64,000 nucleotides of DNA from Apium graveolens (taxonomy: Eukaryota > Streptophyta > Magnoliopsida > Apiales > Apiaceae). This document shows positions 56,022-64,000 of the stretch, piece after piece. Both the position numbers and the translations under genes were made by a program. The stretch lies in the NCBI RefSeq assembly GCF_009905375.1, contig NC_133653.1, positions 55,979,663 to 56,043,662 on the forward strand, written 5' to 3'. Numbering within the stretch: position 1 is the stretch's first letter; every line of letters starts with the position of its first letter. Below the pieces are notes generated by a model. The model had not been told where the DNA came from and ran no database searches. It was given only the letters and a program-made list of their open reading frames with translations.

Positions 56022-57407
56022 TCACAATATCTCTAGTGTCGTTTTTATGTACGCTGCATGTTCTTCTACCGTCTTTGAATAAATCAAGATGTCATCAATA
56101 AATACAATGATAAACTTATCCAGATACTTCTTGAATACTCGATTCATCAAATTCATAAACGCTGCAAGTGCATTCGTCAATCCAAAAGCCATCATAAGAA
56201 ATTCGTAGTGTCCATATCTCGTTCTGAACGCAGTCTTTGAAATATCTTCTGCCTTGATCTTTAGCTGATGATAGCCTGATCGTAAGTCGATTTTTGAAAA
56301 CCATGCTGCTCCTTTCAGTTGATCAAATAAGTCATCGATGTGAGGTAAAGGATATTTATTCTTGATAGTTAACTTGTTCAGCTCATGATAATCAATACAC
56401 AGTCGCATGCTACCGTCCTTCTTTTTCACGAACAATACTGGTGCGCCCCATGGGGATACACTTGGCCTTATAGTTCCTTTGTCGAGAAGTTCTTGCAACT
56501 GCTTTGCTAATTCCTTCATTTCAACGGGTGCCATTCGATAAGGAGCTTTCGAAATTGGTTCAGTCCCTGGCGCCAAATCAATAGTGAACTCGATTTCTCG
56601 ATCCGGTGGAAGTCGTGGAAGTTCATCTGGAAAGACGTCGGGAAACTCACAAACTACAGGAATATCTTCAATCTTCGGACTTTCTTTGTTAGTATCCAAT
56701 ACATAAGCTAAGTAAGCTTGACATCCTTGGCGTAACAATCTTCTCGTCTGCATCATTGTTAGGAATTTCTGCTTTTGCTTCTCACCTTTAAATGTTACCG
56801 TTTTATTTTCTTCAGTTTGCAATTTCACTTTCTTATTTGCGCAATCAATCTGAGCATTATTACTAGCTAGCCAATCCATTCCTAAAATAACATCAAACTC
56901 TCCTAACCTGAAAGGTATTAAATCAACTGAGAAATGACATCTCCCTATCTCAATATCACAACCTAGGCATACTTGATCTACCATAACCTGATCATCATTT
57001 GCTAATTTTATGACTAGCACTTCATCTAACCACTTAGTCTTACAGTCTATCTTAGAGATAAAATCTTCAGAAATAAAAGATCTGGTAGCTCCTGAATCAA
57101 TCAATACTAGAGCATTTACGGAATTCACAGGGAGTGTACCTGCAACCACATTCGGACTCTGTACTGCTTCCTTCATTGACATGTTGAAAGTCCTTGCCCT
57201 GGGCTGATTTTGGGGTGGTAGTGGAGGTGGAGGTAATGCTAAAACCCTTGGAATACTAGCGGCCATTGCAACTCCTCTGCAGTCTATGGCAATATGTCCT
57301 TTTCTTCCACACTGGAAATAAGTGACCTCTGCTTTTCCCATCGGACATTCTCCAAAGTAGTGTCCCCTTTGCTTCACTTGATACACGTGACATTTGGCTT
57401 GTTGCAA
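56022..57407 (-). pseudogene. pol: Tekay protease and reverse transcriptase
   Basis: 461 open codons: degenerate knuckle ([14 protein letters not shown]), protease [17 protein letters not shown] blocks [38 protein letters not shown] and catalytic [10 protein letters not shown]. It shifts frame from gag near 57400 and breaks at 56022. Confidence 0.92.
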
Positions 57408-58339
57408 ATCCCAGTATGCTTTTTACCACATATTCTACAATCAGGTATAGGCGGTTGGATAAGTCTTTGCTGAGTTGGGGCAGGAAGTCGATTACCCATC
57501 CTCTGGTTGTTTTGTTCTGGTCTCTTGTCATTTAATTTTCCCCGGGCTTGAAATCCCGGCCTTCTGTTGAAACGGTTCTGGAAATTTCCTGGTCCCTTCT
57601 CTTTTTGAGCTGCTTCACTCTCACCTTCAATGATCATGACCTTCTGAACAATAGTTGTATAAGTCGTTAGCTCAAATACAGCGACTCCGCTACGAATCCA
57701 TGGCTTCGGTCTCTGCTGGAATCTCTTGGCCCACTTTTCATCCGTATCCACTTGTTCAGGAACAAATCTGGCCAATTCAGTGAACTTGGTCTCATAATCC
57801 GCGACCGATAAGTTGTCTTGTTTCAGTTCCAGGAACTTGATCTCCATCTGGTTCTTCATAAAACGAGGGAAATATTTTTCCAGGAAAAGATCAGTGAATC
57901 TATCCCAGGTCACCACACCTTCCCCTTCCAAAGCTTTCTTCGATTCCCACCAGTAATTGGCTTCACCTTTCAGAAAGTAGCTGGCAAAATCCGTCTTCTG
58001 TTCTTCCTCAACTTTCACCAACGTAAAAGCCTTTTCTATCTCCTTCAGCCAAGCTCTTGCCTTTGTAGGATCTGTGGAACCGACAAATTCCGGAGGCTTT
58101 ACTGCTTGAAATTGCTTGAAAGTGACTGTAGGTGCTGCTGGTGGTACTTGATATCCTGGATGAGCGGCTTGCTGTAACATCTGTTGTTGGAACTGCTGCT
58201 GTTGCTGCTGCATTTGTAGTTGCATCATCAGCATCTGCTGTTGCATGAGATGAAACATCTGATCCATTTGGTTATTATTGTTTTGGCCCTCGGTATTTCC
58301 ATTAGATGAGTCGGGTCGTACTTTTCTTTTGGGTGCCAT
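57374..58339 (-). pseudogene. gag: Tekay gag
   Basis: Start taken at MAPKRKVRPDSSNGN (the frame is open a little further upstream). A Q/M-rich segment precedes the gag core ARAWLKEIEKAFTLVKVEEE, LKGEANYWWESKKAL, FTDLFLEKYFPRFMKNQ and FLELKQDNLSVADYETKFTE, then the [12 protein letters not shown] knuckle. It loses frame within the next knuckle at about 57400. It is homologous to 12283-13281. Confidence 0.92.
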
Positions 58340-58378
58340 CTTTCTGATAATAAAACAAAGGGGTTCTCTTAATAACAA

Positions 58379-58854
58379 TATACTAAACAGGTGTTATGGA
58401 ATGAAAATAGTCTTTATAATATTAAAACATCGTTAAAACAGTTGATATGGGGAAAGAAAACAATTTATTAAATATCTAAATGAATAAAACAGCGCGATGT
58501 GAAAATAAATCCTTTTTAAAGTACTTTTAAAAATTTTGAAAACATAAAGGGTACAACATGATTGTAAATAAAACAACATTTTTAAATATGCAACGATATA
58601 ACAGTGAAATAAATGTAAATGCTTAAATAACCGGGAAATAAAGAAAACGTGAAAAGGTTCATCTTATATATATATATAGGTAGGACACCAGCTGCAGGTG
58701 TCAATGCTTGATACAAAAGCCTATGATATGTCAGTCGTACTGCTACTACTATCAGTCAAAATTAGTAGCTACACTCATACAAACTAGTCATACAATACTA
58801 TGCTGCCTCTATCTACAAAATATACAAGATACAACACTCCTCCGTTTGCTAGTC
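58379..58854 (-). other. Spacer between extra ORF and gag
   Basis: About 475 bp, AT-rich, no gene. The plus-strand Tekay has a comparable 407-bp spacer (11876-12282). Confidence 0.7.
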
Positions 58855-59665
58855 TCAGAATCCTGATGGCACATTGCTCAGCTCCTCCTTTAATGCCTCT
58901 AACACTGCCTCAATAAGTCCCATCGCCCTACGGTATGCTACCTCTGCACTCATATCCTGCTGCCTCAGATCAGTAAGCTGCTGAGAACTAACTCTGTGAA
59001 TCTGGCGTAGCCTCTCCCTTAATATGTAGTCTGGGTGAAGTGCTCGAACGGGACCATCCGCCTGGGTCTCAAACAATCCAAGGATCTCTCTACACTGGTT
59101 CTGCCATCTAATCATCTCCTCTCTCTCTACCTGAAAACGCTGATATGTAACTGTATGATGCTCACGAAGATCCGTGCGGGAACCTCGAGAAGGTAATGGC
59201 CCATCTACTACTACCTCGTCCATGAACTCCGGCTGTGGAAACTGATATACCCCGGGAACAGGGGCATAGATAGCTAAAGGGGCAGGGAAATAAGACAGGC
59301 TGCTCCATAGGTGCATACACTGGTGGTTCTGCTTCAGGCTCCATCGGTGGAATCTCTGGAATCTCGACTGGTGGCATAGGAATTCGGGGCTCTAGATCCT
59401 CCCATTGCGGAAGATCAATCATGTCAGGAATATCGAACATCGGAAACTCTAGTGGTAGAAAATCTGGTATCTCTGGCCTAAAATATGGAAAATAATCATC
59501 AAAATCTGGTACCTCTGGTGGAAGTGGTATCTCTGGTACTGGTCCAGGTGGCAATGGTGGAGGTGGTGGCAATGGAGGAAAGATCTGCTCTGACACTAGA
59601 GCCACTACCGGTGCAACCACTGGATCTGTCTCGGTCCGCTCTGTAGACGATGATAAAGAAGCCAT
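58855..59665 (-). pseudogene. Extra ORF between LTR and gag in the second Tekay
   Basis: Begins MASLSSSTERTETDPVVAPV and becomes extremely proline-rich (PPLPPPPPLPPGPVPEIPLP, then alternating P/F/D/I). A frameshift near 59290 leads to the C-terminal half (frame of 59316-58855), charged and helical: TYQRFQVEREEMIRWQNQCR, RERLRQIHRVSSQQLTDLR, VAYRRAMGLIEAVLEAL. It ends with TGA at 58855. The plus-strand Tekay has a same-order ORF (acidic/proline-rich then helical, RRAMERV) at 11162-11875. No known domain was recognised. Confidence 0.65.
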
Positions 59666-59780
59666 ATAATATACATAACAAAAGTAATACAATCAAATCA
59701 CAATCCTGAAACTCATAACTTCTAATCACATAAACAGACAATCCTAACACTCTTAATTTTATCCTATCTTAATCCTAAAA

Positions 59781-59866
59781 TTAATAATGAATTTTTATAA
59801 TTTTTATAATTTTTGGGTATTAATAATTGTTGGCCCCAATTTTTATAATTTTTGGGTATTAATAAT
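59781..59866. repeat. Filler duplication at the 5' LTR deletion junction
   Basis: AATTTTTATAATTTTTGGGT plus ATTAATAA occurs twice (about 59800-59827 and 59839-59866), plus a partial third copy. The intact 3' LTR has it once (53221-53248). It lies where LTR homology stops. Confidence 0.65.
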
Positions 59867-60360
59867 GAATTTTTAAATATCCAATAAATACAAAATTAAT
59901 GTCAAAAATTCCCAAAAATTGTGAATATTACAAAGATGCAAAGAAAAATGATGTATGATAATTTCATGATCATATAAAAATAAAAATGTGATTTTTGTGG
60001 GGTTTTTGGTACCCGAAGTTGTCCGGAAAAGTCATTTTTCGCGACAAAGGTAAATTTGTAAAACGTCTAGGGGTTCAGAATAGCGATATGGTATAGGGCA
60101 TTTTTGGAAAAATAGGGCCAATGATTTTGTTTGAAATACGAGCTTTTAAAATATGGTTTTGAGCTGTACGGGTTTTGATATAAAATATATAACTTACGAT
60201 AGAACACTCAATAAATATCCAAAACACGTTTGGATCAAAACAGATAACACGTAACACATAACAGTTAGGGTTTAATAACTCAACACAACTAATCACATTA
60301 TAATACATATAATTTATCTTTATTATAATATAATACAAGCATAATTTCTCGGTCGTTACA
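59829..60360 (-). repeat. 5' LTR remnant of the minus-strand Tekay
   Basis: Matches 53212-53744 of the 3' LTR. The remaining ~3.4 kb of LTR, the TATA box, micro-ORF, PBS and leader are deleted. Confidence 0.88.
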
Positions 60361-61925
60361 CATAGGGTCTTCAGTTAAAACTGATGAAACCTCTGTGGTT
60401 TTGATGGTGTCATCAAGGTCTACCCCAGCTTGTAATCTCTCACCTTTTAAATGTGGTGGTGAGCACAGTTTGTTGAACTGTGCCACTTGATTTTGGCAAC
60501 ACTTGAGAAGTGGATTCAAGTGTTTCATTGTAAGAAGAAGAAATTTGAGATATAAGAGTTGTGATATTAGCATTGAGTGTTGGCAGTTCCCCCTGAATGG
60601 ATGAGGGATCTTCAATTTATGTGCTCTCAGTGTTAGTGCCAACCATATTTCTTCTTTCACCAACTTAAGAGTGCTCAAGTTGGGGTGCAGACTCTGTACA
60701 AATTGCACTAGGGAGAGTGCTTTGTTCAATAGAGACACCTTGTTGAGAAGATTCCCCTAGAGTTTGTTTAATTCCCTCTTTTACAACTGCATCCTTTTGG
60801 GAGGATACAGAGGTAGCTTCATGAGTGGTCATCTCAATTTTTTTTTGTCTTCTTTGGCTTCTTGACCAGGTTAGACTCTAGTTATGTTTCCTCACCACTC
60901 TCAGTAATTACAGTCAAGGGTGAATACTTTCTTCTCATTTTACTCACTCCAGCCTGTTAGGAGGATGAAGTGGTTTGTTTCTTAGCTTCTAATGGTAATG
61001 AAGAAGGGGTCTCAGTTATGGAATGCTCTTGTTGGTTTTCCTGTGTTTGTACTTCCACAGGTACAGGAGCCATGGCTGTATTAGATATGGCACTAGACCT
61101 CATGTCAGGAATTGGGTATGGGTAGGTTCTAAATCTCTCTAACATAAAGTTAGTGATTTTTAGACCTACTGGTACCTTATTCTTTGTAATTAGTGAACCA
61201 AATAATATCTTGGACACTTGTTTACAATTTCCTATTTTAGTCCTATCAATACCATTAATTACATGTATGTATGTAACTTTATGATTTAAAGTACACATAA
61301 TAAACCTAGGAAAGAAAATTTCCTTAACTCTAGTGGTCAAAGGCATTGTGAGCCTTGTGTTGACTTCTTCCAGGATCAATAGCCCCACATTAATGTGCCT
61401 GTTGTGAGCCATGGAGAATACCAGCTTTTGGACCACACTGTTATACCCAGTCTTCCTGTAGGTGAAGGCTCTCACTATTGAGTCAAACAAGAATGACCAT
61501 TCCCTCTTTAGATGCTTCTTGTTCAAGCTGGAAATGTTGATCTTCTCCATGTAATTTATGAAATCCATAAATTCAGCTAACTCCTGCTGAGTTGGTACCT
61601 CCACCATGCTGTTAGTAGGGATTCCTAATGCCTTTTTGACATCATTCTCATCAAATTCCACTTGTTGGCCTTGGATTGAACAACTTACCACCAAAGACAC
61701 ATCTAGATTCTCATGCACAATAGTCTTAACTACACTTGAATTCCGGAAGTCATTAAAAACATCCAAGTAAAGGATAAGATTAGCATTCAAGGCACCTTCA
61801 AAGTAAGTCTCAAAAAAAAAATTAACAAAGATCTTAAAACAATTAGGATCTTGGTTATCATCAGTGAAAGCTAAGTAGTTGGTACCGTTTTTTGGGATAA
61901 CAGCTCTAATAATGTTTGAAGCCAT
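60361..61925 (-). pseudogene. Sirevirus extra (env-like) ORF, N-terminal part
   Basis: Starts MASNIIRAVIPKNGTNYLAF and is open for 322 codons to 60957. It is then broken by stops but readable to the Tekay insertion (open piece 60738-60298 in another frame). The N-terminal domain has SLVVSCSIQGQQVEFDENDV, KKALGIP, LKREWSFLFDSIVRAFTYRK, KLVFSMAHNRHINVGLLILE and FFPRFIMCTLN. The C-terminal side becomes Q/E/T/S-rich. No signal peptide or transmembrane span is apparent. The pattern resembles the Athila env-like domain in this window. It has its own TATA box at 62069-62062. The ORF continues at 49771. Confidence 0.7.
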
Positions 61926-62039
61926 TGTAAGTGTTGGAATTTGAGTGGGTAAGAAATTTGAAAAAGAAAGAACTCGAAATGAGAGAGAATGGTTAAGATT
62001 TGCAAAACTAGGTCAATTGTGATCTCGAAACGTAAAGAG

Positions 62040-62572
62040 GGGTTATGTCGAGATGTCTGGGTATTTATAGAAAAAGATAAGTGACTTCTCGAGAAGTAGG
62101 AATAAACGGTTGGGATTTGCTTATCAAGAAGTCACGTGAATAAATAGATACATATCGAGATGTCACTGTCCTGACTCTTATCGAGAACTAGATAATGACT
62201 TATCGAGATGTCATATAAATACTCAGTCTGTCCTGAATGGACTGAATTTTTCCAATTTTTATTTGAATAAATCAAAATAAAATTAGAATGATTTTATGTC
62301 AAAAGTATTTTATTAAAATAATTTATTAAATTAAATTATTTCAGCTCTAAGTTATCAAGAAGTCTGAAATGTATACTTGTAGAGAACTCTATGAATAAAC
62401 ATATGTCGAGATCTCTACAAGACTTGTCGAGAAGTCATAATGAGGCTTGTCGAGAAGTCATAATAAGGCTTGTCGAGAAGTCCTTCGAGAAGTCAGGAAA
62501 AAGACTTATCGAGAAGTCTCAAAATGACTTGTCGAGTAGTCAATTAAACTTATCGAGAACTCAGTTCTCTAT
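62040..62572. repeat. Array of TCGAGAAGTC repeats between Sirevirus pol and extra ORF
   Basis: About 15 matches to (A/G)TCGAGAWGTC or close variants, for example near 62048, 62094, 62154, 62200, 62428, 62449, 62472, 62484, 62508 and 62554. The densest part (62400-62560) is a ~21-24-bp tandem array. It lies directly upstream of, and around, the TATA box of the extra ORF. Confidence 0.85.
62062..62069 (-). promoter_or_regulatory. TATA box upstream of the Sirevirus extra ORF
   Basis: Minus-strand TATAAATA in TTTCTATAAATACCCAGAC. The ATG at 61925 is 137 bases downstream of the end of the box and is the first ATG after it, in good context (ACAATGG). Confidence 0.55.
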
Positions 62573-62910
62573 ATACTTTTGTTCTTTTCAATTATGTCTT
62601 ATATTAATTTCACATATTGAAAAAATAAATTAACAGTTAGACAGTTTTCCTTAGAATTTAAAAAATTCCAAGTTGAATTTTGAATTTAGAAAAATAAATA
62701 TATAGAGAATTCTGAAATATTTCTAAATGATATTCTAGTTAATTTTGATTTATCAGGAATTAATCTGCTGCAAAACATTAGCTGAGTTCTTACCTTTAAG
62801 ATGAAAAATTTAGCATTCCAATTTCACCTACAAGTCTAGTGAAAGTAGCCTCATCCAAAGGTTCAGTAAAAATGTCAGCTAATTGTTTTTCTGTTGGAAC
62901 AAAAATTAGC
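62573..62910 (-). other. AT-rich spacer and end of RNase H
   Basis: Mostly noncoding. The last RNase H codons probably extend to about 62840 in a shifted frame; 62573-62800 shows nothing else. Confidence 0.5.
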
Positions 62911-63945
62911 TCAATAATACCATTTGAAGCATGTTTTTCTAATAAAATGGTACCTTATATCAATGTGCTTTGTCCTAGAATGATTGACTGGATTAGCAAC
63001 AATAGATATAACATTAGTATTGTCACACATAATTGGAATTTTGTATAACACTTGGTCATAATCCATTAATTGATTTCTAATCCAAAGTACTTGAGTACAG
63101 CAACTTCCAGCAGTTATATATTCAGCCTCATCAGTTGTGGAAGTTGACACATATTGATGTTTCTTACTATACCATGATACAAGTCTTTCACCAAGGAATT
63201 TACAGCTTCCACTTGTACTTTTCCTGTCTACCATGCATTCAGCAAAATGTGCATCTATTTATCCAACAACTTCAAATCCTGTTCCCTTAGGATATCATAG
63301 TCCCAAGTTTGGTGTTACCTTTAAATGTCTGAAAATCCTCTTCACAGCCATCAAATGTGATTTCTTAGGGTTTGCTTGAAATCTAGCACACAGATATGTT
63401 GCAAACATGATGTCTGGTCTACTAACAGTTAAGTACAACAAAGATCCAATCATTCCTTTATAACGTGAAATGCCTACACTTTTTCCTTTCTTATCTTTAT
63501 CCAACTTTGTAGCTGTAGACATAGGTGTTAATGCAGGTGACCAATCAACCATTCCAAATGTCTTCAATAAATCTTTAACATACTTGGTTTGGCTGATGAA
63601 GATTCTATCACTTCTTTGGCTGACTTGAAGTCCAAGAAAGTAACATAATTCTCTCATCATGCTCATCTCATATTCACTCTGGATGAGTCCTGAAAATCTT
63701 TGACATAATTTTTCATTTGTAGAACCAAAAATGATATTATCCACACTGCTTTGAACTAGGATCATATCACCACCATGCTGCTTGTAGAATAAAGTCTTAT
63801 CAATTATTCCTCTAGTAAATCCATAGAGAACCTTTATCAGTTGATAAATAAAATCTGGAAATTTTGGATCTTCAAAGCCAGGTGGCTGTTTCACATAAAC
63901 CTCTTCTTCCAACTCATCATTAAGATATGCACTCTTTACATCCAT
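62911..63945 (-). pseudogene. pol: Sirevirus reverse transcriptase (C-terminal part) and RNase H
   Basis: 63945-63295 contains MDVKSAYLNDELEEEVYVKQ, PPGFEDPKFPDFIYQL, then a short deletion where the family has a KQAPRAWY-like block. The catalytic box reads SVDNIIFGS instead of YVDDIIFGS (second Asp lost), and SRPDIMFATYLCARFQ follows. A stop at about 63295 (W codon changed to TGA) and another near 63258 separate RNase H, 63234-62911: DRKSTSGSCKFLGERLVSWY, SKKHQYVSTSTTDEAEYITA, CDNTNVISIVANPVNHSRTK. This is an RT-dead pseudogene whose N-terminal part lies beyond 64000. Confidence 0.9.
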
Positions 63946-64000
63946 TTGATAAACTTTAAAATTTGAGTGTGTAGCAAATGTAAGAAAGATCCTTATTGCT

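Larger units (their letters stand above)
49772..60360 (-). mobile_element. Tekay-lineage chromovirus, minus strand, with a largely deleted 5' LTR
   Basis: 3' LTR at 49772-53744, PPT, pol with chromodomain, gag, extra ORF, then only 532 bp of 5' LTR (59829-60360). The rest of the 5' LTR, the PBS and the leader are missing. Flanks CACAG (49767-49771) and CATAG (60361-60365) look like a target duplication with one change. It interrupts the Sirevirus extra ORF. Unlike the plus-strand Tekay, its pol has several frameshifts. The family is related to, but clearly different in sequence from, that at 7009-20968. Confidence 0.9.
1880..64000 (-). mobile_element. Sirevirus-like Ty1/copia element, minus strand, split by nested insertions and running off the right edge
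   Basis: Reading right to left: copia RT and RNase H (63945-62911), a repeat-rich spacer with a TATA box, a long extra ORF in three pieces (61925-60361, 49771-48277, 3774-about 3024), a polypurine tract (2927-2912) and a 3' LTR (2911-1880). The pieces are separated by a Tekay element (49772-60360), by the Athila nest (4512-48276) and by an assembly gap. Pol followed by a long additional ORF is characteristic of Sireviruses (SIRE1/Maximus lineage). Joining 48277 to 3774 is an inference from strand, family and order, because sequence is missing in the gap. The 5' LTR, gag and integrase lie outside the window. Confidence 0.75.

Overview
The window is plant nuclear DNA, most likely from a eudicot. 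It consists almost entirely of nested LTR retrotransposons, and I see no host protein gene, tRNA, rRNA or CRISPR array. The plant signs are Athila, Tekay-type chromovirus and Sirevirus-type proteins, primer-binding sites matching plant initiator-Met and Asp tRNAs, and a Stowaway-type MITE. The exact taxon cannot be read from the sequence.

Layout, oldest layer first. (1) At the left edge (1-1879, minus strand) lies part of a Ty3/gypsy Tekay-like element broken in its gag. (2) A minus-strand Ty1/copia Sirevirus-like element broke it: 3' LTR at 1880-2911, end of its long extra ORF at 2912-3774, the middle of that ORF at 48277-49771, its start at 60361-61925, and RT/RNase H at 62911-64000, running off the right edge. 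(3) A plus-strand Athila element (4512-48276) sits inside that extra ORF. Its 5' LTR is cut by another LTR fragment (3875-4511) next to a 100-N assembly gap. (4) Three later insertions lie inside the Athila: a plus-strand Tekay element with 3.9-kb LTRs (7009-20968, target duplication TTTAA), a tandem LTR-internal-LTR-internal-LTR copia array (22009-33637, GTAGG), and a minus-strand Sirevirus derivative that kept gag and protease but lost integrase, RT and RNase H (37153-44196, GGATG). (5) A second Tekay element (49772-60360, minus strand, CACAG/CATAG) interrupts the Sirevirus ORF on the other side, and its 3' LTR carries a Stowaway MITE (51504-51774). Hand-compared LTR divergence fits this order: about 5% for Athila, about 3% for the gag-only Sirevirus, and about 1-2% for the Tekay at 7009 and the copia array.

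Almost all coding regions are pseudogenes. The best preserved is the gag-pol of the Tekay at 12283-16992, with only two in-frame amber codons. No element here looks autonomous.

The most unusual signals are extra genetic content in the retroelements. Two different Tekay elements each encode a 38-40 residue basic micro-ORF at the first ATG after the LTR TATA box, and each has a second, larger ORF between LTR and gag. The extra (env-like) ORFs of both the Athila (Ty3) and the Sirevirus (Ty1) are preceded by their own TATA box and a leader without upstream ATG, and their proteins share a pattern of short blocks. Two large LTR deletions carry templated filler DNA at their junctions.
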